Source of the DNA: Fibrobacter sp.
GTDB taxonomy: Bacteria > Fibrobacterota > Chitinivibrionia > Chitinivibrionales > Chitinispirillaceae
Length of the DNA: 64,000 nucleotides
Direction of reading: 5' to 3'
Assembly (NCBI GenBank): GCA_012523595.1
Contig: JAAYIG010000076.1
Span: 1 to 64,000 of the forward strand
How positions within the stretch are numbered: position 1 is the stretch's first letter; every line of letters starts with the position of its first letter. The notes under the pieces were generated by a model. The model made no database searches. It was not told the DNA's origin and saw nothing but the letters and a program-made list of their open reading frames with translations. The position numbers and the translations under genes are program-made. Shown one piece after another: positions 38,304 through 47,427 of this stretch.

Positions 38304-38984
38304 TTAGCGCACTATCATCGCGAAGATTACATCAAAGAACACGGTTACTGTAGGTGATGGATTATTGTTTACCGCAAATTCTTCCAGATCTATCCCAGCA
38401 TCGAAAGAAAGGAATGGGATTTTTGGCGGATGAATTCTGAGCCCGCCGTCAGTATTCATATATACCAGACCATCTTTGGTATCAACTGATAAACCGAATT
38501 CCAAAATCACGGACCAGAACTCATGCGGTGTCAGCATCATTCCCAAATCTCCTCCAATGGAGAACCGCTCTCCAATCTGTGTGTGAGGAGTGGCTGCAAA
38601 TTCGAATTTCTCTGTTTGCACAAAGCCATAAGTAAGGAAAAAACCAAATCTGGGTTTGGCTGGATGCGTGATTCCATGGACTCCATTCCCAATGTGGACC
38701 AGATTGTACGCTAAACCGCCCCCCAGAGAAAAGTTCTGAAGAATTCCAAATTTTGCTCCGAAATTTACCCTCCCGATATTATCCAGGATCGATGCCTGCA
38801 ACTGAAGATTGGCTGGAAGGCTGAAAGATATCTCATGAAAGCTTAAAACAAGGTGAAAAGGGGGATTGACGTAAGCTGCAGGGGTATAAAAATAGTGAGT
38901 CGGTTTTGATGCCCTGATTGATTGACCCTGAACAGCGGTAAAAAGCACCAGAAAACATAGCGCAGATCCTGAAAACCTTTTCAT
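38304..38984 (-). CDS. Secreted, beta-barrel-like outer membrane protein
   Basis: The 226-residue product has a signal peptide (ALCFLVLFTAVQGQS) and then alternating polar/hydrophobic strands with many Gly and aromatic residues (GRVNFGAKFGILQNFSLGGG, FGFFLTYGF, FSIGGDLGMML), ending FFDVIFAMIVR, a pattern typical of small outer membrane barrels. No family was recognised. It is convergent with the C25 peptidase gene. Confidence 0.65.
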   Translation of the reverse strand: MKRFSGSALCFLVLFTAVQGQSIRASKPTHYFYTPAAYVNPPFHLVLSFHEISFSLPANLQLQASILDNIGRVNFGAKFGILQNFSLGGGLAYNLVHIGNGVHGITHPAKPRFGFFLTYGFVQTEKFEFAATPHTQIGERFSIGGDLGMMLTPHEFWSVILEFGLSVDTKDGLVYMNTDGGLRIHPPKIPFLSFDAGIDLEEFAVNNNPSPTVTVFFDVIFAMIVR

Positions 38985-39101
38985 AGAAACAATCCTTTCG
39001 AGATGGGTTTAACTGCTTAGTAGTAATGGCACATCATCGCGTTTTAAGGAAATGGCTGTTTCAGTGTGGAAAAGGAAAAATCTGCGGGAAATTGGAGGTT
39101 T

Positions 39102-40097
39102 TCAGCAAATCACATCCGGATTCTCTCTGCGGCTCTTGATCACTAATTCACTTATCTTTGCGATTACCTCATTAACACCCTCTCCGGTCACAGCAGACAT
39201 GGCTCCCCACCCTTCAGGAATCCTCTGAGTCTTATCCTCGCTTAAGAGATCAGTTTTAGTGAGAATAAAATATCTGGGTTTTTCCAATAAACTTTTACTG
39301 TAGTGTCCCATTTCTTCTATCAGCACATCTGCATCAGCAACAGGGTCCTCAGAAGAAGATTCTACCAGAATGACAAGGACCTTCGTACGCTCGATATGAC
39401 GCAGGAAACGGATTCCCAAACCCTTACCCTTGTGGCAGTCTTCGATCAGACCGGGAATGTCAGCGACCACAAAGGAATCATGTCCCCATGGCATCTTTAC
39501 TATCCCCAGATGAGGCTCTTTTGTGGTAAATGGATAGTCGGCAATTTTGGGACGGGCTCTGGAAATTTTTGTGAGAAAAGTGGATTTTCCCGCATTGGGT
39601 CTTCCAACCAGCCCTACATCAGCCAGGCTCTTAAGGACCAGACGGAGTTTTTTCTCCTCTCCCGGTTTTCCTGGTTCAGATCTCTCCGGATTGGGGTTTC
39701 TGGGCGACACCAGTGATCCGTTACCCCTGCCGCCGCGTCCCCCTTTTGCCACGATAATCTGTTCACCCTCTTTGAGGCAGTCTGCAATTATCTCATTGCT
39801 GGTCTCATCGTATATAACAGTTCCCAGTGGTACCGGTATGAAGATGTCTTTACCCTTGGCTCCGAATTTTCTCGAGCCTTTTCCGTGTTCGCCCCGGGAG
39901 GCTTTATAGTGCTGGCGGTAAGCAGTATCCTGGAGAGTGTGAATTTGCGTGGAACCCACAACATAGATATGACCACCACGCCCCCCATCTCCACCGTCAG
40001 GGCTTCCTTTAGGTTTGTACTTCAGGCGCTCATAGGAGAAGCACCCATTGCCCCCGTCTCCAGCTTTGACGTTAATGACTGCTTCATCAATAAACAT
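39102..40097 (-). CDS. obg: Obg GTPase
   Basis: A ribosome-associated GTPase of 331 residues. The N-terminal glycine-rich Obg fold (FIDEAVINVKAGDGGNG, GDGGRGGH) is followed by the G domain with GRPNAGKST (G1), ADIPGLIE (G3), TKTD in place of NKxD (G4) and SAVTGEG (G5). There is no C-terminal extra domain. It starts 14 bases after the FmdB-type gene. Confidence 0.95.
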   Translation of the reverse strand: MFIDEAVINVKAGDGGNGCFSYERLKYKPKGSPDGGDGGRGGHIYVVGSTQIHTLQDTAYRQHYKASRGEHGKGSRKFGAKGKDIFIPVPLGTVIYDETSNEIIADCLKEGEQIIVAKGGRGGRGNGSLVSPRNPNPERSEPGKPGEEKKLRLVLKSLADVGLVGRPNAGKSTFLTKISRARPKIADYPFTTKEPHLGIVKMPWGHDSFVVADIPGLIEDCHKGKGLGIRFLRHIERTKVLVILVESSSEDPVADADVLIEEMGHYSKSLLEKPRYFILTKTDLLSEDKTQRIPEGWGAMSAVTGEGVNEVIAKISELVIKSRRENPDVIC

Positions 40098-40111
40098 GAT
40101 TTTACAGCACT

Positions 40112-40402
40112 CTAGCTTGTGCTCTTCGACAAAGAAGATGAGGAGCTTGTTGAAGAACTGGATGAGGAGCTTGATGTCTTTGTGCTTTCACTGCTGGCAC
40201 CTTTTTTGTAAGAATCGGAACGGTAATCGGTGATGTAAAAACCGCTGCCTTTAAACAAAAAACCTGCTCCCGGAGAAAAGAGACGCCTCACAGAACCACC
40301 ACAACCTTCCTTTTTACAGGTTTCAATCGGCTTGGCATTGATACTCTGGAACTCTTCAAAGACGTGTCCGCATTTCTCACACTCATATTCGTATGTAGGC
40401 AT
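40112..40402 (-). CDS. FmdB-type zinc ribbon protein with poly-Ser tail
   Basis: The 96-residue protein begins MPTYEYECEKCGHVFE, followed by a second Cys pair (C-x4-C in TCKKEGCGG), and G-F-Y-I-T-D-Y as in the FmdB/CxxC_CXXC_SSSS regulatory family. The tail of about 25 residues is nearly all Ser with some Thr and Lys. The start at 40402 is set by AAAGGAG; a longer frame upstream has no ribosome site. The function of the family is largely unknown. Confidence 0.85.
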   Translation of the reverse strand: MPTYEYECEKCGHVFEEFQSINAKPIETCKKEGCGGSVRRLFSPGAGFLFKGSGFYITDYRSDSYKKGASSESTKTSSSSSSSSTSSSSSLSKSTS

Positions 40403-40454
40403 TTCCACGACTCCTTTAAATTTCTGGCAGACACAAAATAATTCCTGCCCCTGT

Positions 40455-41753
40455 TTATAAACAATCGCATCCCTTGTCCAGAGACTCAGCGAATAGATCA
40501 TAATCTCCGGCACCGAAAATCTTTACTTTTACAAAAGTTCCGGGAGCATAACTTCCGCTGCTTATGAATACTTTTCCATCGATCTCCGGTGCATCTGATC
40601 TGGAACGTGCCTCAAAATTGTAATCCGGATCCTCTGATACAGAGTCAACTATAACTTCAATGCTCGTTCCAATTTTACTTTCCATTATCTCTCTGCTGAC
40701 CTCCCTCTGTAAAAGCATCAGTTCCTCGCAACGTCTCTGAGTTGTAGATGTCCGGGGACGTGCTTTCATGCTGTATGCGCTTGTACCCTGCTCAGGAGAG
40801 AATGGGAAAACACCAAGTTTGTCGAAGCGGGCGAACTCAATGAATTTACGCAGTTCATTGAAGTGATTTTCCTTCTCCCCGGGGTATCCCAGAATAAATG
40901 AACTCCTCAGTGCGGCATCAGGGACAATAGACCGTATCCTCTCGATTAATTTGTAAATACCTGCCGAAAGGGGAGATCTATGCATGCTTTTCAGTATCGG
41001 ATCGGAAATATGCTGAAGAGGGATGTCAAAATAGGGACAGATTCTTTTCTCTGATGCGACTAACTTCAGAAGCGAGTCATCAACGAATTGTGGATGTAAA
41101 TACATCATGCGGATCCAGTGGAATGATGTCTTCTTGAGCAGTTCCTCAAGAAGTGCAGTGAGGGTAAAACCTGATTCCCGTCCGTAAAATGATGTGTCCT
41201 GGGCGACAAGGATAAGCTCTCTTGCGCCTTTGCTGTAAAGCCAGACCGCCTCCTCGATTATAGACTGAGGGGATCTGCTTTTAAACGGCCCCCTTATAGA
41301 AGGTATGGCGCAGAAAGAACACTTGTGAGAACATCCTTCAGCTATCTTGATATACTGGGTTGAAAGAGGTTCCATGAGTTCTCGTTCAAAAGAGACCTGT
41401 TTACTGCTGGCGAAATGCTCTGCAAGAACTTTTTCCCAGTCGTCAACGCCAGCCCATATATTTACTTCAGGAAACTGGCCGGCAACTTCTTCTCTGTAGC
41501 GCTGGGAAAAACAGCCTGTTACCACAAGAGTCCTGCATTTTCCCTCTTTTTTATAGGAAGCGGATTCCAGAATTGTCTCTATCGCTTCTTCCTGTGCTTC
41601 ACGGATAAATGCGCAGGTATTGACTATGATAATCTCTGCTTCACGCATGTCCTGCACCGGTTCAAATCCTGATGACCGGAAGAATCCCAGGATTCTCTCT
41701 CCGTCTATTAGATTCTTACTGCACCCGAGATTCTGCAGCGCTACTCCAGGCAT
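40455..41753 (-). CDS. rimO: Ribosomal protein S12 methylthiotransferase RimO
   Basis: A radical SAM enzyme of 432 residues that adds a methylthio group to an Asp of S12. The N-terminal UPF0004 domain has LGCSKNLID and NTCAFI with cluster Cys residues, the radical SAM motif is EGCSHKCSFCAIP, and a TRAM domain closes the chain. The C-S-K-N-L-I-D and family order separate it from MiaB. Confidence 0.94.
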   Translation of the reverse strand: MPGVALQNLGCSKNLIDGERILGFFRSSGFEPVQDMREAEIIIVNTCAFIREAQEEAIETILESASYKKEGKCRTLVVTGCFSQRYREEVAGQFPEVNIWAGVDDWEKVLAEHFASSKQVSFERELMEPLSTQYIKIAEGCSHKCSFCAIPSIRGPFKSRSPQSIIEEAVWLYSKGARELILVAQDTSFYGRESGFTLTALLEELLKKTSFHWIRMMYLHPQFVDDSLLKLVASEKRICPYFDIPLQHISDPILKSMHRSPLSAGIYKLIERIRSIVPDAALRSSFILGYPGEKENHFNELRKFIEFARFDKLGVFPFSPEQGTSAYSMKARPRTSTTQRRCEELMLLQREVSREIMESKIGTSIEVIVDSVSEDPDYNFEARSRSDAPEIDGKVFISSGSYAPGTFVKVKIFGAGDYDLFAESLDKGCDCL

Positions 41754-41849
41754 AAAAATAATAACTCCCGTTTTTGAAAATTCCTGTAAAAATAAAACAG
41801 GGATTCCGGTAAAAACCGCAATCCCTGTTAATACGTGTCGAAATTTATT

Positions 41850-42692
41850 CTATTTCCACTCAGATTCCCACTCTTCATCACCCCATTGATTACTGCCGGA
41901 TTCCTTTTGGGCTGGTGCCGGCTCAGGTGCTGGTTCTGGTTCTGGTGTGCTCGGAGCAGGTGCAGCCGCTGCCGGTTCAACTGATGTACTGATTTCAGAT
42001 GACGGGGTTTCAGCGGGAGCAGGTGGTACATCAGCCGGAGTCGATGTCACAGGTGAGACAGGTTCCGTTTGAATAGTCTGAGGTTCGCTGGCAACAGGAG
42101 CCGGCGTTGCCATATAAGATGAGCTTGAAGATGGTGTTCCGTAATAGGCACCTTCACCCATTCCGTATCCCTCGATACCTACATTGTCATTGGATTTGTT
42201 GTCAACCCAGTAATCATATCCTGCCGGGTTAAGTACGGATTCACCGTAGTTTCTTGCAGCAGATACAGTCTGGAAATATCCGATTCTGACCCGGTAGTAT
42301 TTTCCCGGGAGCTGTGGAGTGGGATTGTTTACTTCTGCAATATAGGCCGGAAAACCTTTCTCATTAAGCTTCGCGGCGATCTCATCGGCAAATGCCCTGG
42401 ATTTGATTGTCGATACCTGAAGAACATACCTTCCGCTTTCTGATATCTCTGCAGAAGAGTAGGATGTGGATGGGGAGGAGTATTTCACTTTGGCAGGCTT
42501 TTCTGTTTCCTTTGGCTCTGAAATCTCCTGAGTTTCTGTTTCATCCTTGTAGAACTCATCAAAAATATCGGGAACACTTGATGTTTCCAGTGATGGTATA
42601 TCTGTGATCTCTTCCTGTACTTTTTTCTTTCCGCATCCAAGCAATACGACAGTAACAATAATCCCTGTAAATAGGATTCTAACGGGAAGCAT
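41850..42692 (-). CDS. Lipoprotein with SPOR domain
   Basis: The start at 42692 is preferred: AAGGAGGAG lies just upstream, and it gives a lipoprotein signal with the lipobox VLLGC. A SPOR domain (about 85-170: RYVLQVSTIKSRAFADEIAAKL, in parts, and YRVRIGYF) would bind denuded septal peptidoglycan. The C-terminal half is Pro/Ala/Ser/Glu-rich and ends WGDEEWESEWK. It is probably an outer membrane lipoprotein acting at division sites. It is 97 bases ahead of rimO. Confidence 0.85.
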   Translation of the reverse strand: MLPVRILFTGIIVTVVLLGCGKKKVQEEITDIPSLETSSVPDIFDEFYKDETETQEISEPKETEKPAKVKYSSPSTSYSSAEISESGRYVLQVSTIKSRAFADEIAAKLNEKGFPAYIAEVNNPTPQLPGKYYRVRIGYFQTVSAARNYGESVLNPAGYDYWVDNKSNDNVGIEGYGMGEGAYYGTPSSSSSYMATPAPVASEPQTIQTEPVSPVTSTPADVPPAPAETPSSEISTSVEPAAAAPAPSTPEPEPAPEPAPAQKESGSNQWGDEEWESEWK

Positions 42693-42828
42693 AGCTCCTC
42701 CTTCTATCGGACAAAGATTCAAATCGGTATAATTCCCGGATTTAGAGAATATATAAGTCTATAATATATATCGGAATTTTACCATTATAAACTTAATGAA
42801 AAATGGCTGTTGGGGCATAAAGAAGAAA

Positions 42829-43911
42829 TCACCTCAATTGAGGCGGCAGTTTTGCCAGCAGTCTTCTTGCCTCTACAGCCTGTGGAGTATCTCCATATTT
42901 CTCAATCAGTTCTTCTAATACGCTGGTTGAAGATGATATATTGCCGTTTCTGAGCAGATCAGCAGCTTTTTTGGAAAGTAAAGCCGCTTTCTCAAGCTTT
43001 CGGTTGTAAATCTTTGTGTCGCGTTTTTTTGATGACGGACAGGCTTTCCCTTTAAAGTCCGTGTACCCTATATCCAGGCAGGATTTCTGGCTTTCCTGCT
43101 GAACGCAAATCGTTTTCCTGGTAAATACTGTTTCTTTGCCAAATTCTCCATATAGCGCCTTTATCTCAAGTACCGGTTCATCATTGGTGAAAAAACTCAT
43201 CTCCGAGGGAAGTGGTATCCCGTTTCTGATTTCGTAACTGAAAACATATTTGAGAATTATCTCCCGTGCAGCCGGCTTCTCAGTCGCTTCCACTGTGTAA
43301 TGCCTGTCCTGCCTGCGCGCATCGATTTCATAAACAAGTCCGGATGAGGAATCAACAACAACGGTCAACTCCTTCAGCCAGGATTCATCTATATATGCTC
43401 CATTATCATTATAAGAGTACCCGAAATACTCCTTACGAGGGGTCAGTTTTATTCTGTAAACAGACCTCCCGTCTGTATCTGAAATTTCATGTGTTGCTGC
43501 AGCCTGTTCTCTCAGCTCGGCAAAACCTTTTTCCGATTTGTATTTGATAACCGACTCTACAGCCATGTTGATCAGCTCAAGAGGATTGAGAAGACCTGAG
43601 AGCAGTTCCCGTGTCTGTTCAGGATAATTAGAATTGGCCAGATAAAGATGAAACTCCTTGCCGTCAAAATACTCCCTGAAAACTGGAGATTCGAGCTGGA
43701 GGTTCTTTATGGCTGTGGCCATCTCCTCTGCTACATCTCCTGAGAGATGTGCCCTGGCACAATATCTGGGCGGGAAATGAGGGAAAAGGAGATCCTGAGG
43801 TGCTTTAATGGATTTGAGAATCTTGAATTCAGGGCTTTCCTCAGCTATTGCAGCTGTAATGAGAATCAGCAAAAAAAGAAAAGCCCTTAAACAGTATGCA
43901 CTTCTGAACAT
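42829..43911 (-). CDS. Secreted protein of unknown function
   Basis: The 360-residue product has a signal peptide (FLFLLILITAAIAEE). The middle looks like the beta-rich lipoprotein-like fold of outer-membrane lipoprotein sorting proteins (VYRIKLTPRKEYFGYS, LVYEIDARRQDRHY), which is inference. The C-terminal 60 residues form helices like a single TPR (AALLSKKAADLL..., EARRLLAKLPP). It starts five bases after hisB. Confidence 0.6.
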   Translation of the reverse strand: MFRSAYCLRAFLFLLILITAAIAEESPEFKILKSIKAPQDLLFPHFPPRYCARAHLSGDVAEEMATAIKNLQLESPVFREYFDGKEFHLYLANSNYPEQTRELLSGLLNPLELINMAVESVIKYKSEKGFAELREQAAATHEISDTDGRSVYRIKLTPRKEYFGYSYNDNGAYIDESWLKELTVVVDSSSGLVYEIDARRQDRHYTVEATEKPAAREIILKYVFSYEIRNGIPLPSEMSFFTNDEPVLEIKALYGEFGKETVFTRKTICVQQESQKSCLDIGYTDFKGKACPSSKKRDTKIYNRKLEKAALLSKKAADLLRNGNISSSTSVLEELIEKYGDTPQAVEARRLLAKLPPQLR

Positions 43912-43916
43912 CTTGG

Positions 43917-44507
43917 CTACATCACACCTTTGGTTGATGGGATCTGGTTTGCGGCGCGGGGATTGATCGCGCAGGCCTCAGACAACGCTCTGCCAAATGC
44001 TTTGAAAACTGCCTCAAGCGAATGATGACTGTTTCTGCCGCGTAGAAGATCGACATGGACAGTGCTCTTTGAATTGTCTGTAAAAGCTTTGAAGAAATCT
44101 TCAGCCAGATCACAGTCAAAATCGTTGATTTTGCGATCTGTCAGCTCTACGGAATAGACAAGATTGGGCCTTCCGGCAATGTCAATGCACACCCTTGCAA
44201 GCGATTCATCCATGGGGACATAAGCTGTGCCGTAACGGGTTATCCCTTTGAAATCACCAAGCGCCTGGCTGAATGCCGCTCCAAGACAGATTCCGATGTC
44301 TTCGGCGCTGTGGTGGAAATCAATATGAGTGTCGCCTTTACATGTGAGCTTGAGGTCAAAAAGCCCGTGACGGGAAAAAAGAACCATCATGTGATCCATA
44401 AACCCGTTTCCGGTCGACACTTCGGAATTGCCGCTTCCATCCAGAACAAGTTCAAGAACTATGTCTGTCTCTCTGGTTTTTCGCTCAACTTTTGCTTTTC
44501 TGGTCAT
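43917..44507 (-). CDS. hisB: Imidazoleglycerol-phosphate dehydratase
   Basis: Catalyses the sixth step of histidine synthesis. The 196-residue single-domain protein has GFMDHMM, DFHHSAEDIGI and GRNSHHSLEAVFKA, the His-rich manganese-binding motifs. It lacks the phosphatase half of the enterobacterial fusion. hisC lies 193 bases upstream on the same strand; the other his genes are elsewhere. Confidence 0.95.
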   Translation of the reverse strand: MTRKAKVERKTRETDIVLELVLDGSGNSEVSTGNGFMDHMMVLFSRHGLFDLKLTCKGDTHIDFHHSAEDIGICLGAAFSQALGDFKGITRYGTAYVPMDESLARVCIDIAGRPNLVYSVELTDRKINDFDCDLAEDFFKAFTDNSKSTVHVDLLRGRNSHHSLEAVFKAFGRALSEACAINPRAANQIPSTKGVM

Positions 44508-44527
44508 AAAAAACTCACTTTGTCAAA

Positions 44528-44555
44528 GGTCAGAGTTCAGAGATCAGAGGTCAGA
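44528..44555. repeat. Four tandem heptamers upstream of hisB
   Basis: GNTCAGA occurs four times without interruption (GGTCAGA, GTTCAGA, GATCAGA, GGTCAGA). On the coding strand of hisB this is TCTGANC x4, 21 to 48 bases before the start codon. The remainder of the 193-base gap shows nothing clear. Confidence 0.75.
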
Positions 44556-44700
44556 TTTGAAAAAGGAAAAAATATATTATCCTTTTGATTGATTTATAAA
44601 CTCTGAATCCAGATCTTCAGACCGGTTTCGGTCAGTTGAAAGTTTATAAAATATCAATAAATTCTACAATGAATCAGGTTACAACTGCAATTCAAAAAAA

Positions 44701-45777
44701 TCACCTGCTGCTGAAGTACTCCCTGAGTGCGTCCTTAAGCAGAGCATTTTCCTCTGGTTTACCTATGCTTATCCGCAGGCAATTCTGAAGCATCGGATAC
44801 TTCGATACATCCCTGATCAGAATACCCTTTGATTTCAGAAAATCGAAAAGGGCCTGCTTCGTTTCTGTTCTGACAAGAATGAAATTCGATTCACTGGGAT
44901 AAACGTTGTCAAAAGGAAGACTCCGGAGAACCTGCAGGAGGCTCTCACGTTCTGAGATAATTTCCTTTATGGTATTATCGAGCAAAGGACGGTTCCGGAT
45001 CAGAACCGATGCTACATGCTCGGAAAAGAAGTTCACGTTGTAAGGCAGCTTAATCTTATTAATCTCTGCTATAATTTCTGGCGAACCGATCATATAACCC
45101 AGACGTAAACCGGCTGCTGCAAAGGCTTTTGAGAATGTGCGGGTTATTATAAGATTAGGATACCTGCTTATAAGGGGAATGGCGTTGAAACCGCCGAATT
45201 CCACGTATGCCTGATCCAGGATAAAGAATCCGGTGTGTACATCCAGGATTTCCTCGATCTCTTCACGGCTGAGAGAACCGCCGGTGGGATTATTGGGAGA
45301 ACAGAGGATAAGAACCGATCCCGGTTTGTCTCTGCACGCTTTTTTCAGCGAATCTACATCAAAAGAGAGGTCATCTTTCATACTTACACAAAGCGTTTCT
45401 CCGCCAAGCCCGTCAGAGAGAAGTTTGTAGACGGTAAATGTAGGCTGTGAGATTATGACCTTCGCTGACCTGCTCATCAGTGAGAGCATCAGGATAAGGA
45501 TCATCTCGTTGGAACCGTTTCCGATGATAATTCCCTCAGGAGAAACACCGGCATACTGAGCCACCCTCTCCTTGAGATTTTCAGGGATAAATGGGGGATA
45601 GCGGTTCCAGGGACGGTTCATGCAGAACTCTGCTATCTCCTTTTTTACCGGTTCTGGCCAGTCATAGGGATTTTCATTCTGGTTGAGCTTTACAGGCAGA
45701 TCCAGAGGCTCGAGGTGATAGGCCTGAAGAGAACGGATACTTTTATTTATCAGACCCAGAGCATCTTCACTTTTCAT
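44701..45777 (-). CDS. hisC: Histidinol-phosphate aminotransferase
   Basis: A PLP enzyme of 358 residues that transaminates imidazole acetol phosphate in histidine synthesis. Markers are LNQNENPYDWP near the start, NGSNEMI, CSPNNPTGG, and the PLP Lys in RTFSKAFAAAGLRLGY. GAGGAG precedes the ATG. It overlaps the small upstream membrane-protein gene by 11 bases. Confidence 0.93.
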   Translation of the reverse strand: MKSEDALGLINKSIRSLQAYHLEPLDLPVKLNQNENPYDWPEPVKKEIAEFCMNRPWNRYPPFIPENLKERVAQYAGVSPEGIIIGNGSNEMILILMLSLMSRSAKVIISQPTFTVYKLLSDGLGGETLCVSMKDDLSFDVDSLKKACRDKPGSVLILCSPNNPTGGSLSREEIEEILDVHTGFFILDQAYVEFGGFNAIPLISRYPNLIITRTFSKAFAAAGLRLGYMIGSPEIIAEINKIKLPYNVNFFSEHVASVLIRNRPLLDNTIKEIISERESLLQVLRSLPFDNVYPSESNFILVRTETKQALFDFLKSKGILIRDVSKYPMLQNCLRISIGKPEENALLKDALREYFSSR

Positions 45778-45901
45778 AATGTTTATTTATCTCCTCGGAA
45801 AAACTCACGACCTTTTTTTCAAGCTCGTTGAGTTCTACAAGAAGGTAGAACAGGAGCACGAAAACAGCCAAAATCGCCAGAGAGAGGAATACAACCCACA
45901 T
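45767..45901 (-). CDS. Small single-pass membrane protein
   Basis: The 44-residue product is a membrane helix (MWVVFLSLAILAVFVLLFYLL) shortened here to its core, plus a short charged helix (ELNELEKKVVSF). AGGAAAAG precedes the ATG at 45901; a longer frame to 45982 has no ribosome site. The 11-base overlap with hisC suggests coupling. No function is recognised. Confidence 0.5.
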   Translation of the reverse strand: MWVVFLSLAILAVFVLLFYLLVELNELEKKVVSFSEEINKHYEK

Positions 45902-46038
45902 ATTCACTTTTCCTGTGTTAAAAAGAAGAAAATAAAACAGGACGCGAGGCTCTGAAAGGTTTCTGTCACCTTTCAGGGCCATTTTCGGGTGGATTTGGAA
46001 TTTTTGTGTCTGTTTCTTTAACTAAACAGCAGACCAGT

Positions 46039-46549
46039 TCAGGACTGATCATCAGCTCTTTTTGAGAGGTAAATGGTTGGGCCTGGCCAGGCTGGATCAG
46101 GAAGTACACCGTTGTATCTGTTAAGCAGGGTTTTAAAGTATAACCTGGAAGCACCGACATCAGAAATGATATCAGCCGTTATATAAACCCTGTTGTCATA
46201 TTCTTTGATGATATACTCGGTTCTGATACAGTCTGTAAGATGATAAGAGCTGATAATCTTTATCGAATCACGTAGCGGGCTGCCATTGTAATGGGTAGTG
46301 TCAGCATAGACCTTCGAAAAAATAAACTTTTGCGTCGGCAATATCGAAGAATGACCCCGATTGCATATCCCATTCCCAGACTTTAACTGTAAAGGTGACC
46401 ACAATGGATGTATCCAGGTGTGTAATAATGGTGGTATCTATTGATATTGAATCGTTGTTTACGAATGGCCCATTATGAGAGGAAAGCCCGAAATCACAAT
46501 CATGAAATAATGTCGATACACCTGAAAAAAAAAAGATGAGCAAGCACAT
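46039..46549 (-). pseudogene. Frameshifted gene for a small secreted protein
   Basis: A frame starting near 46549 encodes a hydrophobic leader (CLLIFFFSGVSTLF) and continues to DIADAKVYFFEG, then stops. An overlapping frame carries on naturally (SKVYADTTHYNG, YIIKEYDNRVYITADIISD) to a stop at 46039. The shift falls at a run of six T on the coding strand (46317-46322); one T fewer would restore one reading frame. Either the gene is decayed, or the run is a sequencing error or a phase-variable tract. The product is not recognised. Confidence 0.6.
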
Positions 46550-46863
46550 TACTTTTTCATAAGTACTGCCTTCTTCTATGGATAAGGCTGATTCCGGATT
46601 ATACCTAATCAATTGAACAGATTTTAATGGTATTTACAAGTTATATTAAACAGGTAATTTATTTTGATTATTGACGTAAATTAATACCCGGTCAAAGAGA
46701 AATGCGGGTATTTGAATGCGGACATTTGCATAGTAGTATAAAGACAGGTATTTTGTGTTTTATTCGTTAAGAGACCAGACGAGTACGTCGCAAATTACTA
46801 TAGAGATGACGTCAGGAAATGCTTATAAGGCTAATATGGCGCAGAGAATAAGGAGTAAACCAG

Positions 46864-47364
46864 ATGAAAATACTCGAAACAGAACGATTAATTCTTGAAA
46901 CAATTGAGTAAAACAGATTCGAGGAATTAGCAGAATTGTTAGCAAATGCTAAAGTCCACAAATTTTTCCCAAAAACACTGAACAGGAAAGAGGCTCAAGA
47001 GTTCTTTAATGAAGTTCAGAAAAGACAGAGTGAGGATGGTTTATCCTTTTGGGCAGTGATAAGGAAAACCGATATGAGATTCCTGGGAATATGCGGATTG
47101 TTTAAGCAAACCATCGATGGAAAAGAGGAAATCGAAGTTGGGTACAGAATCAATGATGAGTTCTGGGGTAAAGGGTACGGGACTGAAGCTGCAGCAGGCT
47201 GCATAGGCTATGCAAAAAACAAATTGGGATTATCCTCAGTTATTAGTCTCATTCTAAAGGAAAATAGGCAATCCATACGGGTGGCAGAGAAGAATGGGTT
47301 GACATTGGAAAAGGAAACGATATTTAAGGGTAAAATGCACCAGGTTTATAGAATCAGATTTTGA
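46864..47364 (+). pseudogene. GNAT acetyltransferase gene with an in-frame TAA
   Basis: From ATG 46864 (AAGGAG at 46850-46855) the frame reads ILETERLILETIE, the classic start of RimJ/RimL-type acetyltransferases. It meets TAA at 46909-46911 and then continues in the same frame (NRFEELAELL) through the acetyl-CoA binding region (GYRINDEFWGKGYGTEA, NRQSIRVAEKNG) to 47364. All family parts are present, so a single point mutation would account for it. Readthrough or an internal start such as TTG 46936 is possible. The upstream gap 46613-46863 shows no gene. Confidence 0.75.
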
Positions 47365-47427
47365 ATGAAACACGATCGATACAGGAGACGCCAAACCTGA
47401 ATAATAAAAATGAGGCAACAACACCCT

